From positions 60,111,501 through 60,175,500 of the forward strand of contig CP142458.1 of the NCBI GenBank assembly GCA_038049695.1: DNA of 64,000 bases, given 5' to 3'. The stretch is from Cinnamomum chago (taxonomy: Eukaryota > Streptophyta > Magnoliopsida > Laurales > Lauraceae). The notes under the pieces are model-generated. The model worked only from the letters and a program-made list of their open reading frames with translations, was not told the DNA's origin and made no database searches. Positions 1-10,459 of this stretch are shown in pieces. Position 1 is the stretch's first letter. Each line of letters opens with the position of its first letter. A program made the translations under genes and the position numbers.

Positions 1-983
1 GAAAAGCGGGAAAAGAGTTTTGGAAAAGAGAGACCGGGATAGATGGAGGGACAAAGGGGGAAATGGGTTTTGGAAAAGCGGCGTTGGATTGGGGTGAGGG
101 TGGGGGAGGGGGATGGACGTTAGGGCCTTGGGGGGCCATTTTAGTCATTTTAAAGGCTTTTCCAAAGCAATACTTGTAAGAGAGGAATAGGCTCAAGTGC
201 GAACGAAATTGGTGCCACCGCAAATGAAATTGGCGCCTTATTTTGGTGATCAAATATTTTCGTCTTCCATAACTTATCCTTAATAGTGACGAATTATGTT
301 CGCCACAAAAATAAATTATATTTTGTGACAAAAATTTTCGTCTCCAATGAGCTAAAATAATTCGCGCCAAAGCAAATGAAATTGGCGTCTTATTTTGGTG
401 GCAAAATATGTTCGTTGTCTATAACTTATCCTTATTGGTGAGGAATTACGTTCGTCGCAAAACAAATTATATTTTGTGACAAAAATTTTCGTCTCCAATG
501 AGCTAAAATAATTTGGCACCTTATTCTAGTGACGAAATATTTTCGTCTTCCATAACTTATCCTTATTAGTAACAAATTAAGTTCGTCACAAAAACAAATT
601 ATATTTTGTGACAAAAATGTTTATCTCCAATGAGCTAAAATAATCCGCGCCAAGAGCAAATGAAATTGGCGCCTTATTTTGGTGACGAAATATGTTCGTC
701 TTCCATAACTTATCCTTATTGGTGACAATTTACGTTCGTCGCAAAAAAAAATTATATTTTGTGACAACAATTTTCGTCTCTAATGAACTAAAATAATTGG
801 CGCCAACACAAAACAAGTTGACGCCATATTTTTGTAGACGAAATTTTGTTTTCGTCTCCAATACTTTTGAAAAAAATGAAAATAGATGACAAAATTTATA
901 TTTCGTCCCCTTTGGGTGTTCTTTTAAGACAAAAAAAATTCGTCTTCAGATTTCGTCACAACAGCCTAAATTTCTTGTAGTGG
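1..983. mobile_element. CACTA (En/Spm) transposon #1, right end only
   Basis: The segment ends with TTTCTTGTAGTG at 972-983, the reverse complement of the CACTA terminus CACTACAAGAAA. Directly after it begins sequence that matches the inside of the copia LTR at about 4034. The left end lies outside the window, so target duplication cannot be tested. The inner part holds a subterminal repeat array (232-815). No transposase reading frame is seen, so this is either a non-autonomous copy or the non-coding end of a larger one. Confidence 0.8.
232..815. repeat. CACTA subterminal repeat array, four units of about 130-153 bp
   Basis: A unit beginning GGCGCCTTATTTTGG recurs at about 232, 384, 514 and 667. 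Each unit holds paired short motifs (TTTTCGTC, GTTCGTCGCAAAA, TTTTGTGACAAAAA). In CACTA elements, subterminal direct and inverted motifs of this kind bind the TNPA-type protein. The motif pairs ACGAAA/TTTCGT let the units fold on themselves. The weak reading frames that cross it are repeat artefacts. Confidence 0.75.
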
Positions 984-1484
984 TAGAAGCAGCAACAACC
1001 TTCTAGAGTAGTCTTTCAGAATGATCTCTCAATGGCTCTAGAGAATAAACTCTCTCTAAGATATATCTGACTTAGATTAATAAGAGTTGTGATGGTGTCT
1101 TTTTTTAGGGTTGAGAGTAACACCCTATAAATAGCCCCAAATTCGTGCCTTAGACTTAGTGCACAAGTAGGACTCAAACTGGGAAAGATAGTCTCAAAAG
1201 GAAACTAAATCTGATTAGAAAAGTAGACTTTCCCGAATCTGCGCACACTGTCCGATCGATCGGACTGTGCATCCGATCGATCGGACCATCCAAATAACTG
1301 GATGCTTTTTCTGACCGATCGATCGGGCCAGGGGAATTTCGCCCGGTCTGCTTATTTCTTCTATTCTTCGCTTCAGTTCTTCCAGCGACACAACTACAGT
1401 CCATTCTAAAATAAATTAGAAAATACAACTCAATGGACCCAGATTTTTGTCCAACCCATGAATTAGCCAATAAAAATACTAACA
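984..1484 (-). repeat. 3' LTR of the gag-only copia element (part)
   Basis: It matches 4034-4569 nearly base for base from GTAGAAGCAGC to the end ACTAACA. The rest of this LTR should lie to the left of the CACTA insertion, outside the window. It contains fewer copies of the CGATCGATCGG motif than the 5' LTR. Confidence 0.85.
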
Positions 1485-1498
1485 ATCTCCCCCTTTGG
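1485..1498 (-). other. Polypurine tract of the gag-only copia element
   Basis: On the minus strand this reads CCAAAGGGGGAGAT and lies directly before the 3' LTR start TGTTAGT. It is the expected plus-strand primer site of an LTR retrotransposon. Confidence 0.75.
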
Positions 1499-1778
1499 CA
1501 ATTCATGGACAAAACTCCATAAGAACAATACAAATGATCTACCCAAAAGAAAAATCCAAAATACATTGAATTTTCAACAAAAAAAAATCGCAATTAGCAG
1601 CTGTAGATCTTTGCTTGTTTCTCCCCTAGCTTCAGTATTCTCCCCCTTTTTGTCCACAATTGACAAACAATTTCTTCAAACAGCTTTTGTCAATCTGGAT
1701 TCTGCAGCTCCCCCTAAATAGACTCCCCCTCAAGATGAGCTTCACATCAGCACTGGGTTGGGGGCTTGATCTTGTAGA

Positions 1779-3640
1779 TCAGGGGTGATAAAGTTTTGGC
1801 ACACACACTTGCATTTTCAGATAGTTCAGCATAGTGTGTACCAAGACAGATGGAAGGTCTAATTTCTTGACCCAGACAGCTTTGGTTTTCATAGGTGACG
1901 CTTCCTTCTGCTTTTTCCATTGCTTTTGTTTTGGAGACTTTCGCAGCTTATTACAATGGGGACGAATGTGTCCTTTAATTCCACAGTGATGACAAGTGGG
2001 TATACGTTCAGGACGTGGCACGTTCTTCTTCTTGGCAGCTGTATTTGTAACATGAACAGCAGAATTAGTAACAATTGAATTTTGATCAAAACAATTATTA
2101 CCTTTGGCTTTTGATGTAGATGCCCCGTCAGCGTAGCCAATGTCATGCATGTTATTCTTTGCCTTTTGACTGCTCAGGATGTCATCAAGTTTTGTAGAGC
2201 CAACATTCATCCTGTTTAGTGAAGCCTTGCATATATCCAACTCAGAAAGAACATTCTTGAGTCTTCCTTGCAAGTCGGTATTTTTAGCTTTCAAGGTCTC
2301 CATATCATGATTGATCAAAACACACTTCTGTGCTTCAGCAGTCAACATATCTGCCAATTTGTTATTTCAGCCTCTAAGTGACTCACTTTTGTAAGAGCTT
2401 CAGACAATTTAGCTTTTAAAGAAGTATTCTGCTCTTCAGATTCTTTCCAGCTTGTAGCCACTTTTTCATTCATCTTGAGCATCTTCATGGTCTTTGCAAA
2501 CAAAATATGATATTCAGCTCGCCAATCATGTTCTGTCTCTGACTCACTAACATCTTGATCAGTTCCTTCATTAGAAACAAGTGGAGTAGCAGAAACTGAT
2601 GTTGCCATGAATTTTTCTTTGCTAGCATCAGGCTTCTCAGACTCAGATTTTTTATCATCTTCCTCAGAAGTATCATCATCCCAAGTTAGATTGAAAGCCT
2701 TCTTTCTTGGCTTTTTGTTAGCACAGTCACTAGCAATGTGTCCATAACCATGACACTCAAAACATTTAATCCCTTTAGAAGTTTTCTTCTTTACAAAATT
2801 TTTAGGGACTTTCAGATCACTTTTCTTCCCCTTCATAAAAGCTTGAAATTGCTTCATAAATTCAACAGCAACTTGGAGATCAATCTCCTCAGAATCAGAA
2901 TCACTAGCAATTTTCTTATATGATTCTTTGGAGGCTCTCAAAGCAATACCTTTGGATTTTGATTTTCCATTGGTTCTTAGGTTTGCTTCAAAAGTCTAAA
3001 GGTTGCCAACTAATTCCTCAACTTTGAGAATATTCAGATTTTTATTCTCTTCTATGGCCACAACCTTTGCATCAAACCTTTCTGGAAGAGACCGCAGAAT
3101 CTTTTTCACAATTCTATTTTCAGGAATTGGCTCTCCCAAAGTAAATGTATCATTCACAATTGCATTCAGCTTTGAAGTAAACTCATCAAAAGTTTCATCA
3201 TCTTCCATCTTTATGGTTTCAAAGGCTGTATACAATTTCTGAAGTTTCGACTGTTTGACAGTGTCAGTCCCTTCATGCACAGTCTGCAGAATATCCCACG
3301 CTTCTTTTGCAGTAGTGCATGTAGAAATTCTATGAAACTCAGATATACTAACTCCATTATAGATAGCATTCAAAGCCCTAGAGTTGCAAGTGGCTGCCAA
3401 TTCTTCATCCTTAGTCCATTGTTCTTCAGATTTAAAACTGGTTATCCCATCAGTAGTGACAGTGGACAAGGAATAGCCTTTCTCAATAGATTTTCATACT
3501 TTCAGATCTATGACTTTTACAAAGGCAACCATTCTGGCTTTCCAATAAGCATAATTAGAACCATCCAACAGAGGAGGCTTATTGGTTGAAGTGCCTTCGC
3601 AGTAGACATCCATTCTACCAATATTTGGATCAACACAATA
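1779..3640 (-). pseudogene. copia gag remnant
   Basis: Minus-strand reading frames between the LTRs give a copia-type Gag (UBN2/DUF4219-like). The capsid region includes KEAWDILQTVHEGTD and RSLPERFDAKVVAIEE. A CCHC zinc knuckle follows (CFECHGYGHIASDC), then a lysine/acid-rich part, then a second knuckle (CHHCGIKGHIRPHC). It is a fossil with a few breaks. No Pol domain follows. Confidence 0.75.
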
Positions 3641-3654
3641 AAATAGTGCAACCC

Positions 3655-3666
3655 GCTCTGATACCA
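3655..3666 (-). other. Primer binding site (initiator Met tRNA)
   Basis: The minus strand reads TGGTATCAGAGC two bases after the 5' LTR end (TTTTTCA). This is the standard plant LTR primer site for tRNA-iMet and it fixes both the orientation and the LTR edge. Confidence 0.85.
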
Positions 3667-3668
3667 AT

Positions 3669-4569
3669 TGAAAAATCCCTTGAGGGCTACTAGAATGGAT
3701 TACTAGTTCTAAATAACCACAAAATGCAGCGGAAATAAATAAATCAGACAATATAGAACTAGCTATCTACCAATCACACACCACAAGAAGACAGACACAA
3801 TATTTAACGTGGAAACCCTATCCAGGGAGAAAAACCACGAACCAGAAATCAAGAGTTCACGAACAGTTACAAGATATACTCACAAGCTCCTTTACCTTAG
3901 TCTGTACCTCGACCGAAGGACTGTAGTTATTCTTGCAAAGAATCTACTGACACGACATCCACCGTGCCCCGTTCTCCTTACTTGATCTCCTCGCACCTTG
4001 TCAACCAAGATGATCAATCTTCTATAAGAAAAGTAGAAGCAGCAACAACCTTCTAGAGCAGCCTTTCAGCATGATCTCTCAATGGCTCTAGAGAATAAAC
4101 TCTCTCTAAGATATATCTGACTCAAATTAATGAGAGTTGTGATGGTGTCTTTTTTTAGGGTTGAGAGTAACACCCTATAAATAGCCTCAAATTCGTGCCT
4201 TAGACTTAGTGCACAAGTATGACTCAAACTGGGAAAGATAGTCTCAAAAGGAAACTAAATCTGATTAGAAAAGTAGACTTTCCCGAATCTGCGCACACTG
4301 TCCGATCGATCGGATGCAATAGATCGGACTGTGCATCCGATCGATCGGACCATCCAAATAACTGGATGTTTTTTCTGACCGATCGATCGGTCTGAGACTC
4401 CGATCGATCGAGCCAGGGGAATTTCGCCCGGTCTGCTTTTTTCTTCTATTCTTCGCTTCAGTTCTTCCGGCGACACAACTACAGTCCATTCTAAAATAAA
4501 TTAGAAAATATAACTCAATGGACCCAGAGTTTTGTCCATCCCATGAATTAGCCAATAAAAATACTAACA
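3669..4569 (-). repeat. 5' LTR of the gag-only copia element (901 bp)
   Basis: It runs TG...CA on either strand, with ends TGAAAAATCC and ATACTAACA. It contains the CCCTATAAATAGCC TATA-type motif and several CGATCGATCGG palindromes, with at least two more than the other LTR. ATATC follows it at 4570-4574 as the probable target duplication, whose partner is outside the window. Confidence 0.85.
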
Positions 4570-4781
4570 ATATCATATCGTATTTAACTTCATTTTTCAT
4601 GTGTCAAATTCATGTCCTCGTTGTATCCTCGATGTGTCCCCACAGTATCTATCCTGTGTATGGGCATGGTAGTTCCAAGTAGAGAGAGAGAGAGAGTACA
4701 ATCCTTTTTTTTTTGTTGTTTTGTTTTGTTTGTTGTTTTCTTGAAGGCAAATGTAATCTCGTTTGTTAATTTTTGTGGCAG

Positions 4782-7547
4782 GGAGGGCGTTTTAGTTTAA
4801 GCCAACATGTGATGAATTTCGAGAGCAACATGAATGATTTGAGAAATGAAATGGGGCCAAAGAACTTGACTCAGTACCTTGCAAAGTCAATTGCTCTGAT
4901 GGTAATGGGAAGCAATGACTACCTGATCAACTACCTCCTGCCATACCTCTACAATTCCAGCCACAACTACACTCCTCAGGACTATGCCGACCTCCTCCTC
5001 AATCACTACACAAGGCAGATACTGGTAATCTGAAACCATTGAGTTCTTCAACTTCATTTTTTTTTTCCTCTCATATATATACACATATACATACCTCAAT
5101 TAGCCATTCCTTTTTTCTTATAAAATAAAATAAAATTCTGGGTCTGGATCAGGACCTTAGCCAACCTGAACGTCACCAATTTAGTAATTAGATTGAGCAT
5201 GCTCACCCGGACCTAACCCAGAAGTTAAAACAGAGTCAATCTGAAACTTTAAATATTTTCTTGTAGGGTTGGGAGGTGGAAAAGCAAGTAGGGACTCAAC
5301 CTGAACCTGACCCATTTATTAAATATAAATAGGTTGGAAAAATTGACCTGAGTCCAAACCAGAAGTACACGGGTCAACCGAATCCTAAATCTACCTGATT
5401 GAGGTGGTGGGTCAGGTTAGAAACTGGCAGCACTCTCGTTGACATTTCCAACCCATTAATAGATGGGTTATGTTTGTTTTGGGCCACTACTTCTCTATTC
5501 TGAGAGTTGGGCTCACCCTTTTACTTTCTAGTCGAGTTCCTCTTGATATGGGTTGGTTCCATACTCACTAGACAAGCCACCAACCCGACCTGACCGATCG
5601 CCACTCTCACTCCCCACAGAATAGGGCCAGATATGAGGCCTGACTGGACCAGAAAATGGTAGGTCTGGATCCAATATTAGAGAGATCATCCCAGCTAATA
5701 GAGTGATCAGCTGACTCACTTGGACGTTAATCCATTTGAACTTGATCCCAATTTTATACAAAAATGAATTGCTGAAGAAACAATGGGCCTATTGAACTTA
5801 TTACTGACCCATAAAAGTTGCACATGGGCCCTGAATTTTTGCCTGAGTGATATCAGTTCCAGGTTTGGACCCACAATCAACACTTATGAAACTGATAATC
5901 TATCAATGGCATATGTTACCATCTTAATCTTAGCTGGACTCTCTTATTGCAGGCAGTTCACAGTGTAGGGGTGCGGAAGTTCTTTCTGGCTGGACTAGGC
6001 CCACTTGGTTGTATTCCTTACCAATTAGCACTGAACCAAACCCCACCGGCGCAGTGTGTCTCGGCGTTAATGAGATCGTCGGACTATTCAATGTGGGCCT
6101 AAAATCTCTGGTCGACCAGCTCGAAGGCAACCACACTGGGGCAATCTTTCTCTACGGCAATGCTTATGGAGCGGTCGGTGAAATGCTCAATAACCCTTCA
6201 ACATATGGTGAGATACTTTCAATTACAACTGCAACTGGGCTGGCCCAAGCTCTCCAAGAACAAATCTGTTTTTTTTTTTTTTTTGTTGGTACTGATATTC
6301 AGAGACATGTGTAACCCGCTGGACTATACTTCAAGGGCTGGCTCAGCTCGTTAGAAAACTGGCATGCCACTCATTGGATTAGGCCCAGGACTAACACATT
6401 TAGATGTAGAGCTGGTAATAGGTCCCATGAAAGGATCTTAAAACTTACACCAAAAATTACTCCGTTGCAGATTGAATACTTTCCAAGATTTCTAGCCATT
6501 TTAGTTCGGGCCTCCATGTCCTTTATTCTGGCCTGAAGAAATCTATGGCCCAAATATCCGAATGCTACAACTGTATAAATCATAACTATGACGCTATAGT
6601 AAGTTATGAGAAGTAGGAAGTCCTAAATGAGCACAGGCCCAGATTAATTGATATCCATTTAACTGCGAACCATTGGGTGTCTTTTTTTTTTTTTTTTTTT
6701 TTTTTCCCTTAGCCACGGGGAGCTGGACCCATGAGAGACCCGCCAACCAGCACAATCTGGGGAGAGAACGCATGCGCACTCAAGGAGAGGACTCATGCAT
6801 CCATCCCTAGATAGCTGGGTGAGAAATGAGATACCCAAATAATTTAGTTATCCCTATGTTCTCTACTCACCTTTGGATTAAAATCCAAAAATTGATGCTT
6901 TCTAAAACCATTAAATTTTAAGGCAATAGATCAAAGGGTTAGGATGATCTAATGTGGCCGGATGATCTTTTGTATACCCCTATGTGTCATTTAGATCTGT
7001 TGAGCCCTCATCACCCACATGATTGGCATGGATCCACAAGGGGGATCTCATGAGACGTGCTTAAGGGAGGGTGCCCCATATTTAGTAGGGAAATCCTCAA
7101 ATGAGCACCATCCAAGTCTAGGTCTGGGTCTGGGTTTCGTCAGTGTCTTGACATAAGATTTTGTGTATCATACGAACCAGAGGCCTAGATCTATTTTGTG
7201 TTCCATGTTCAGGTCCACGTCAATTAATTTTGGTCCGGCCCAGCTATACTATGGACCCAGCCCATTTCCCCATGGACAAGACATGAATGGAAGGCTGATC
7301 CATCTTCATTCATTCTTACATGACAGGGTTTCAGGTGACTACTGAGGGATGCTGTGGGATTGGGAGGAACAAAGGGCAGGTGACATGCCTTCCCCTCTCA
7401 ATACCATGTGCAAACAGGGATCAATACATCTTCTGGGATGCCTTCCATCCAACACAAGCTGTCAATGCCATCTTTTCTCAGAGTACTTTTTCTGGCCCCC
7501 CTTAATATTGCTATCCGATCAACATACAACAAATGGCACTAAAGTAA
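4782..7547 (+). pseudogene. GDSL esterase/lipase gene, broken, 5' exon missing
   Basis: Three exons of a plant extracellular GDSL esterase/lipase are visible. Exon 4782-5024 (acceptor CAG, donor GT at 5025) reads FSLSQHVMNFES...MGSNDYLINYLLP and ends RQIL. It carries the block III G-x-N-D motif. Exon 5953-6207 reads VGVRKFFLAGLGPLGCIPY, then EIVGLFNVGLKSLVDQLEG to NNPSTYG. Exon 7327-7547 holds EGCCGIGRNKGQVTCLP and DAFHPTQAVN, with the block V catalytic D-x-x-H. The first exon with the GDS serine is not seen; the LTR element lies immediately upstream, in what should be the first intron. In the middle exon the frame changes by one base between about 6020 and 6055. In the last exon TAA at 7503-7505 comes before the family-like tail CYPINIQQMALK, which ends at TAA 7545-7547. 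I call it a pseudogene. Confidence 0.85.
6682..6800 (-). other. Possible retroposed insert with poly(A) on the minus strand
   Basis: A run of 24 T (6682-6705) is followed by a GC-richer stretch unlike the surrounding intron of the GDSL pseudogene. On the minus strand this would be a short body ending in poly(A), as in a SINE or other retroposed RNA. I do not see clear A and B boxes or flanking duplications, so this is weak. A shorter T run is at 6270-6285. Confidence 0.2.
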
Positions 7548-7827
7548 ACAATTACTAGCCCCTTTTTATCTTGTTGTAGCATACTTATAGCTGAATAAAT
7601 ATTTTCAAATTTGTGTATGTGTGTGTGTATTCTCTGGGGCATTAATGTATGCATGAAATAGTGATCTATATGATGCTAAGCCTGAGTTTTTCAGTCAAAT
7701 CAAGCTCAACCTCTTTGTATTTAGACCTAAAATTATACCCATTTGGTTCTATGGGCCTCAATGTTAGACCTTGGCACGTTGTCAACTAGACTCCTGTAGG
7801 CGTGGAATTGACTCTTGACCTGGGAAG

Positions 7828-8597
7828 TCTGTGTGCTCAAGCGCTGATTTTAGTGGCAGTGATTTCAAGGCATTGGTTTTTGAATACATGAAAAATGGGA
7901 GTTTAGACACATGGCTGCACCCTAATGATAAGCAACTTCATTTGAGATGTTTACGCTGCATTCAAAGCAGTGACAGCTCTAGAAATTAAAAAGACTTATC
8001 TTCTACAAATCGAATAAATTTGTTTTTACCTTTATCAACATCAGTCATCTACTTTTGATAATATTAGGATTTTCTCCTTTTAATATGTGGAGAATGCCGT
8101 ATTTAGAGGTTAAGTTAGGGTAAATGAAGACTTACCGACAAAATATCAATTTTCTTTAAAAAATAAAAATTGGGCCCATTACTATTATTTATTTATTTTT
8201 GTTTTGGTAGACAAATGGTGTATTAACTTATGCATTGAGTGGGGTCAAAAGCTTTCCATAACTTAAATTTATTAAAGAGATTTTTTTTATAATATTTTTC
8301 CAGATCTCAGTGGGGTCAATTGACCCCACTAGGATCCATGTAGCGCCACTCATGATTCAAAGGCCAAATGTAGCCTTTGATGTGGCCAGTGTATTGGATT
8401 ATCTTCATCGCCATTGCGAAGAACGAGTAGCACATTGCAATCTCAAACCTAGCAATGCCGTTCTTGATGAGGACATGGTTGCCCATGTGGATGATTTTGG
8501 CTTGGCAAGGGTCTTTTCCAAATATGGCGATAATTGCTCTCAGCTGCTGAATCTAGCTCAATTGGGATAAAAGGATCTATTGGATGCGTCGGCCAAA
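7828..8597 (+). pseudogene. LRR receptor kinase remnant 1 (kinase domain piece)
   Basis: This matches the kinase domain of the intact gene at 47590-47935. The first part reads DFKALVFEYMKNGSLDTWLHPND. After a hAT insertion (7968-8354) it continues as [52 protein letters not shown]. The catalytic aspartate of H-C-D is replaced by Asn (HCN), so the protein would be dead even if it were in frame. The frame is lost after LAQLG. No LRR region, membrane segment or second exon is found nearby. It is more diverged than remnant 2 and is therefore an older copy. Confidence 0.85.
7968..8354. mobile_element. hAT-type MITE, 387 bp, inside kinase remnant 1
   Basis: It is flanked by the 8-bp duplication ATTCAAAG (7960-7967 and 8355-8362), which occurs once in the intact relative (CTTCATTCAAAGGC at about 47700). 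The ends are CAGTGACAGCTCTAGAAATT and, inverted, GAGTGGCGCTACATGG, typical of hAT termini (CAGTGGCGGA-like) with some decay. Near the right end is GGGGTCAATTGACCCC. It encodes no transposase. Confidence 0.75.
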
Positions 8598-8599
8598 TA

Positions 8600-9770
8600 A
8601 GGCATATTATTTATTTATTTATTTATAGTTCTCTTGCAATTTACTTTTAGTTGTTACTTTTTAGTGGAATAAAATTTTAGAATTCATAATTGGGTTGTGG
8701 CAAGATTTAACGCTAATTGTCAATCTATCTAACGCAACCCTCCTCCTTTACCTAGGCTTATGACATGCAGTGAAAGAAAAACTAGAGGAGTCTCATTCTT
8801 GGTGGGAACCATCCACACAATAGTATATAGCACAAGCTCTAACTCGGGGCCATGCCAATAATGAAGGAGGTGGAGCATGGAAAGATCATAATGAAATCTA
8901 TAAGAAAGTAAAATATATACCCCATTAGATTATCCTAGCTCCTTGAACTGCACCCACTTGAGAGTTCGTGGAGCGATATAAGGTGTGGGTTTGCTCCCTA
9001 TATTCGAAATTCAATACAGATTTGCTTCAGTGTGCGCATATATGTGTTTGGTTGGTACCGCACTGGGGATTGATCTTATTGGGTCAAAGACCTCAAAGAT
9101 ATCCACATCATAACAAATAAAAGAATAAATTAAAAAACTACTTGAACTATGTTGTACAAGTTTTGATTATTTTAAAAGGGGCTATTTAGTTGGATTCCAG
9201 TCCAACAATGAGTAACATCTAGATGGGTGTCGAATTTGGTCCTGTGGTAATTACTACCAAAGTAGCGTGTGAGAGGGTTTACTTCTTCATAGGTGGGACA
9301 GATGGCCTAGAATTAGAGCAAGCACACATAAACATCGTCCCTGCGGTTCTCATCTGAATGTTTCCGTGTATCTGCAAGGTGGGACCATTATGACTACTTG
9401 TTTAATAGATGTATGGACCACTTGTAGCGTCCGTGGTGGTCTAGGTCCCAAACCCGGCTCAGACTCCTCAAGCTTAATTAGACTCATGGCCTGGGCAATG
9501 GTGACTCCGGCCTAATCCAGCCCGTTTATTGCATTAGGATCAATATGTTTTTTACTCTAATTTTCTTAACGCATTACACTGTCATTTTTTTCCCTATTAG
9601 AAGTCTCTGGAGAGACTTTAGGATCATATTCTCTTAACATTAATTAAAATTTTGCTAACTTCACTTGTTGAGTGGATCGAATAAGTATAAGCTATAACTT
9701 GAGATAAATCGGTAATGATGGTGGTGAAGAGTGTTCATTTAAAATTAGAGGGGAGCAAAGTAGACGTTAT
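8600..9770. other. Intergenic stretch, nothing recognised
   Basis: AT-rich sequence follows kinase remnant 1. I see no convincing coding region, RNA gene or repeat end, only short (TTTA)n near 8607-8625. Confidence 0.5.
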
Positions 9771-9774
9771 TAGG

Positions 9775-10335
9775 GGTGTAACGGCTCGGTTAACAATGTG
9801 TTTAAGGAAAAATGTTAACCGAACCGTATTTTACTGTTTTTAGGTTTTAAAAATCGTAACCGTAACTATACCCTAAAAAATCATTAAAAATCCGAACCGC
9901 GGTTAATTGTGTTAGATGATTTAGTTACGGTTAATTATCACTTAAAATACTTTTTTTTTTTGTAAGAATGCAAAATACATGTTAAAAAGTCAAAACCAAA
10001 TATCATAGACAACAAACTACATAATTTCAAAATACTAAAGCAGCATTAAAATGTTCACATAGACAAATGAAATAATAAAGAGCATTTTTCCAACAAACAA
10101 ATAATTGATCCTTCACATTTCCCTCTTTCAATTTTTTTCTAACGATTACGGTTCAAAAGTTAAAACTGGTTATTTAAGTTATAAAATTACACAATACCCC
10201 CTTTCTTCTTCTATTTCTTTTAAATTTGGGTGTAATGCCTTTGGTTAGCCGTATGTTTTGGAAAAACGGTTAACCGAATTGTTTTTCACAGTTCGGTTCG
10301 TTTAATAACCACGAGTCAAGACTAAAAACCGAAAC
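9775..10335. repeat. Repeat with CGGTT/AACCG-rich ends, probably a non-autonomous DNA element
   Basis: It begins AGGGGTGTAACGGCTCGGTT and continues with AACCGAACCG and ATCGTAACCGTAAC. Near the right end it has ACGGTTAACCGAATTG and CAGTTCGGTTCG. AACCG/CGGTT motifs at both ends in opposite directions, with an AT-rich middle, are common in plant MITEs. I did not find a clear target duplication. Confidence 0.4.
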
Positions 10336-10459
10336 CAAACCCATGATAAACATAAATATGAAAATGCAGTCAATCTTATGTCTTTAACCCATGCTCTTTG
10401 GCCCACAAATTTAACGACTTTATGAAGTAAATCTCATGTGGCTTTATATTAAATTCATT

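Larger units (their letters stand above)
984..4569 (-). mobile_element. Ty1/copia-type LTR retrotransposon carrying gag only (TR-GAG-like fossil)
   Basis: The two LTRs match each other: 3669-4569 is whole (901 bp), and 984-1484 is the part left next to the CACTA insertion. The minus-strand order is 5' LTR (3669-4569), primer binding site complementary to initiator Met tRNA (3655-3666, TGGTATCAGAGC on the minus strand), gag, purine tract (1485-1498), 3' LTR. No protease, integrase or reverse transcriptase is recognised between the LTRs. By eye the LTRs differ at about a dozen of 480 comparable sites plus small repeat-number changes. That suggests an age of roughly one to a few million years, depending on the rate. 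It is broken and probably non-autonomous. Confidence 0.85.

Noticed and set aside
6270-6285. T16 run in the GDSL intron as a retroposition scar
   Set aside because: No body sequence or duplication beside it; a pyrimidine run near a splice donor region is ordinary in plant introns.
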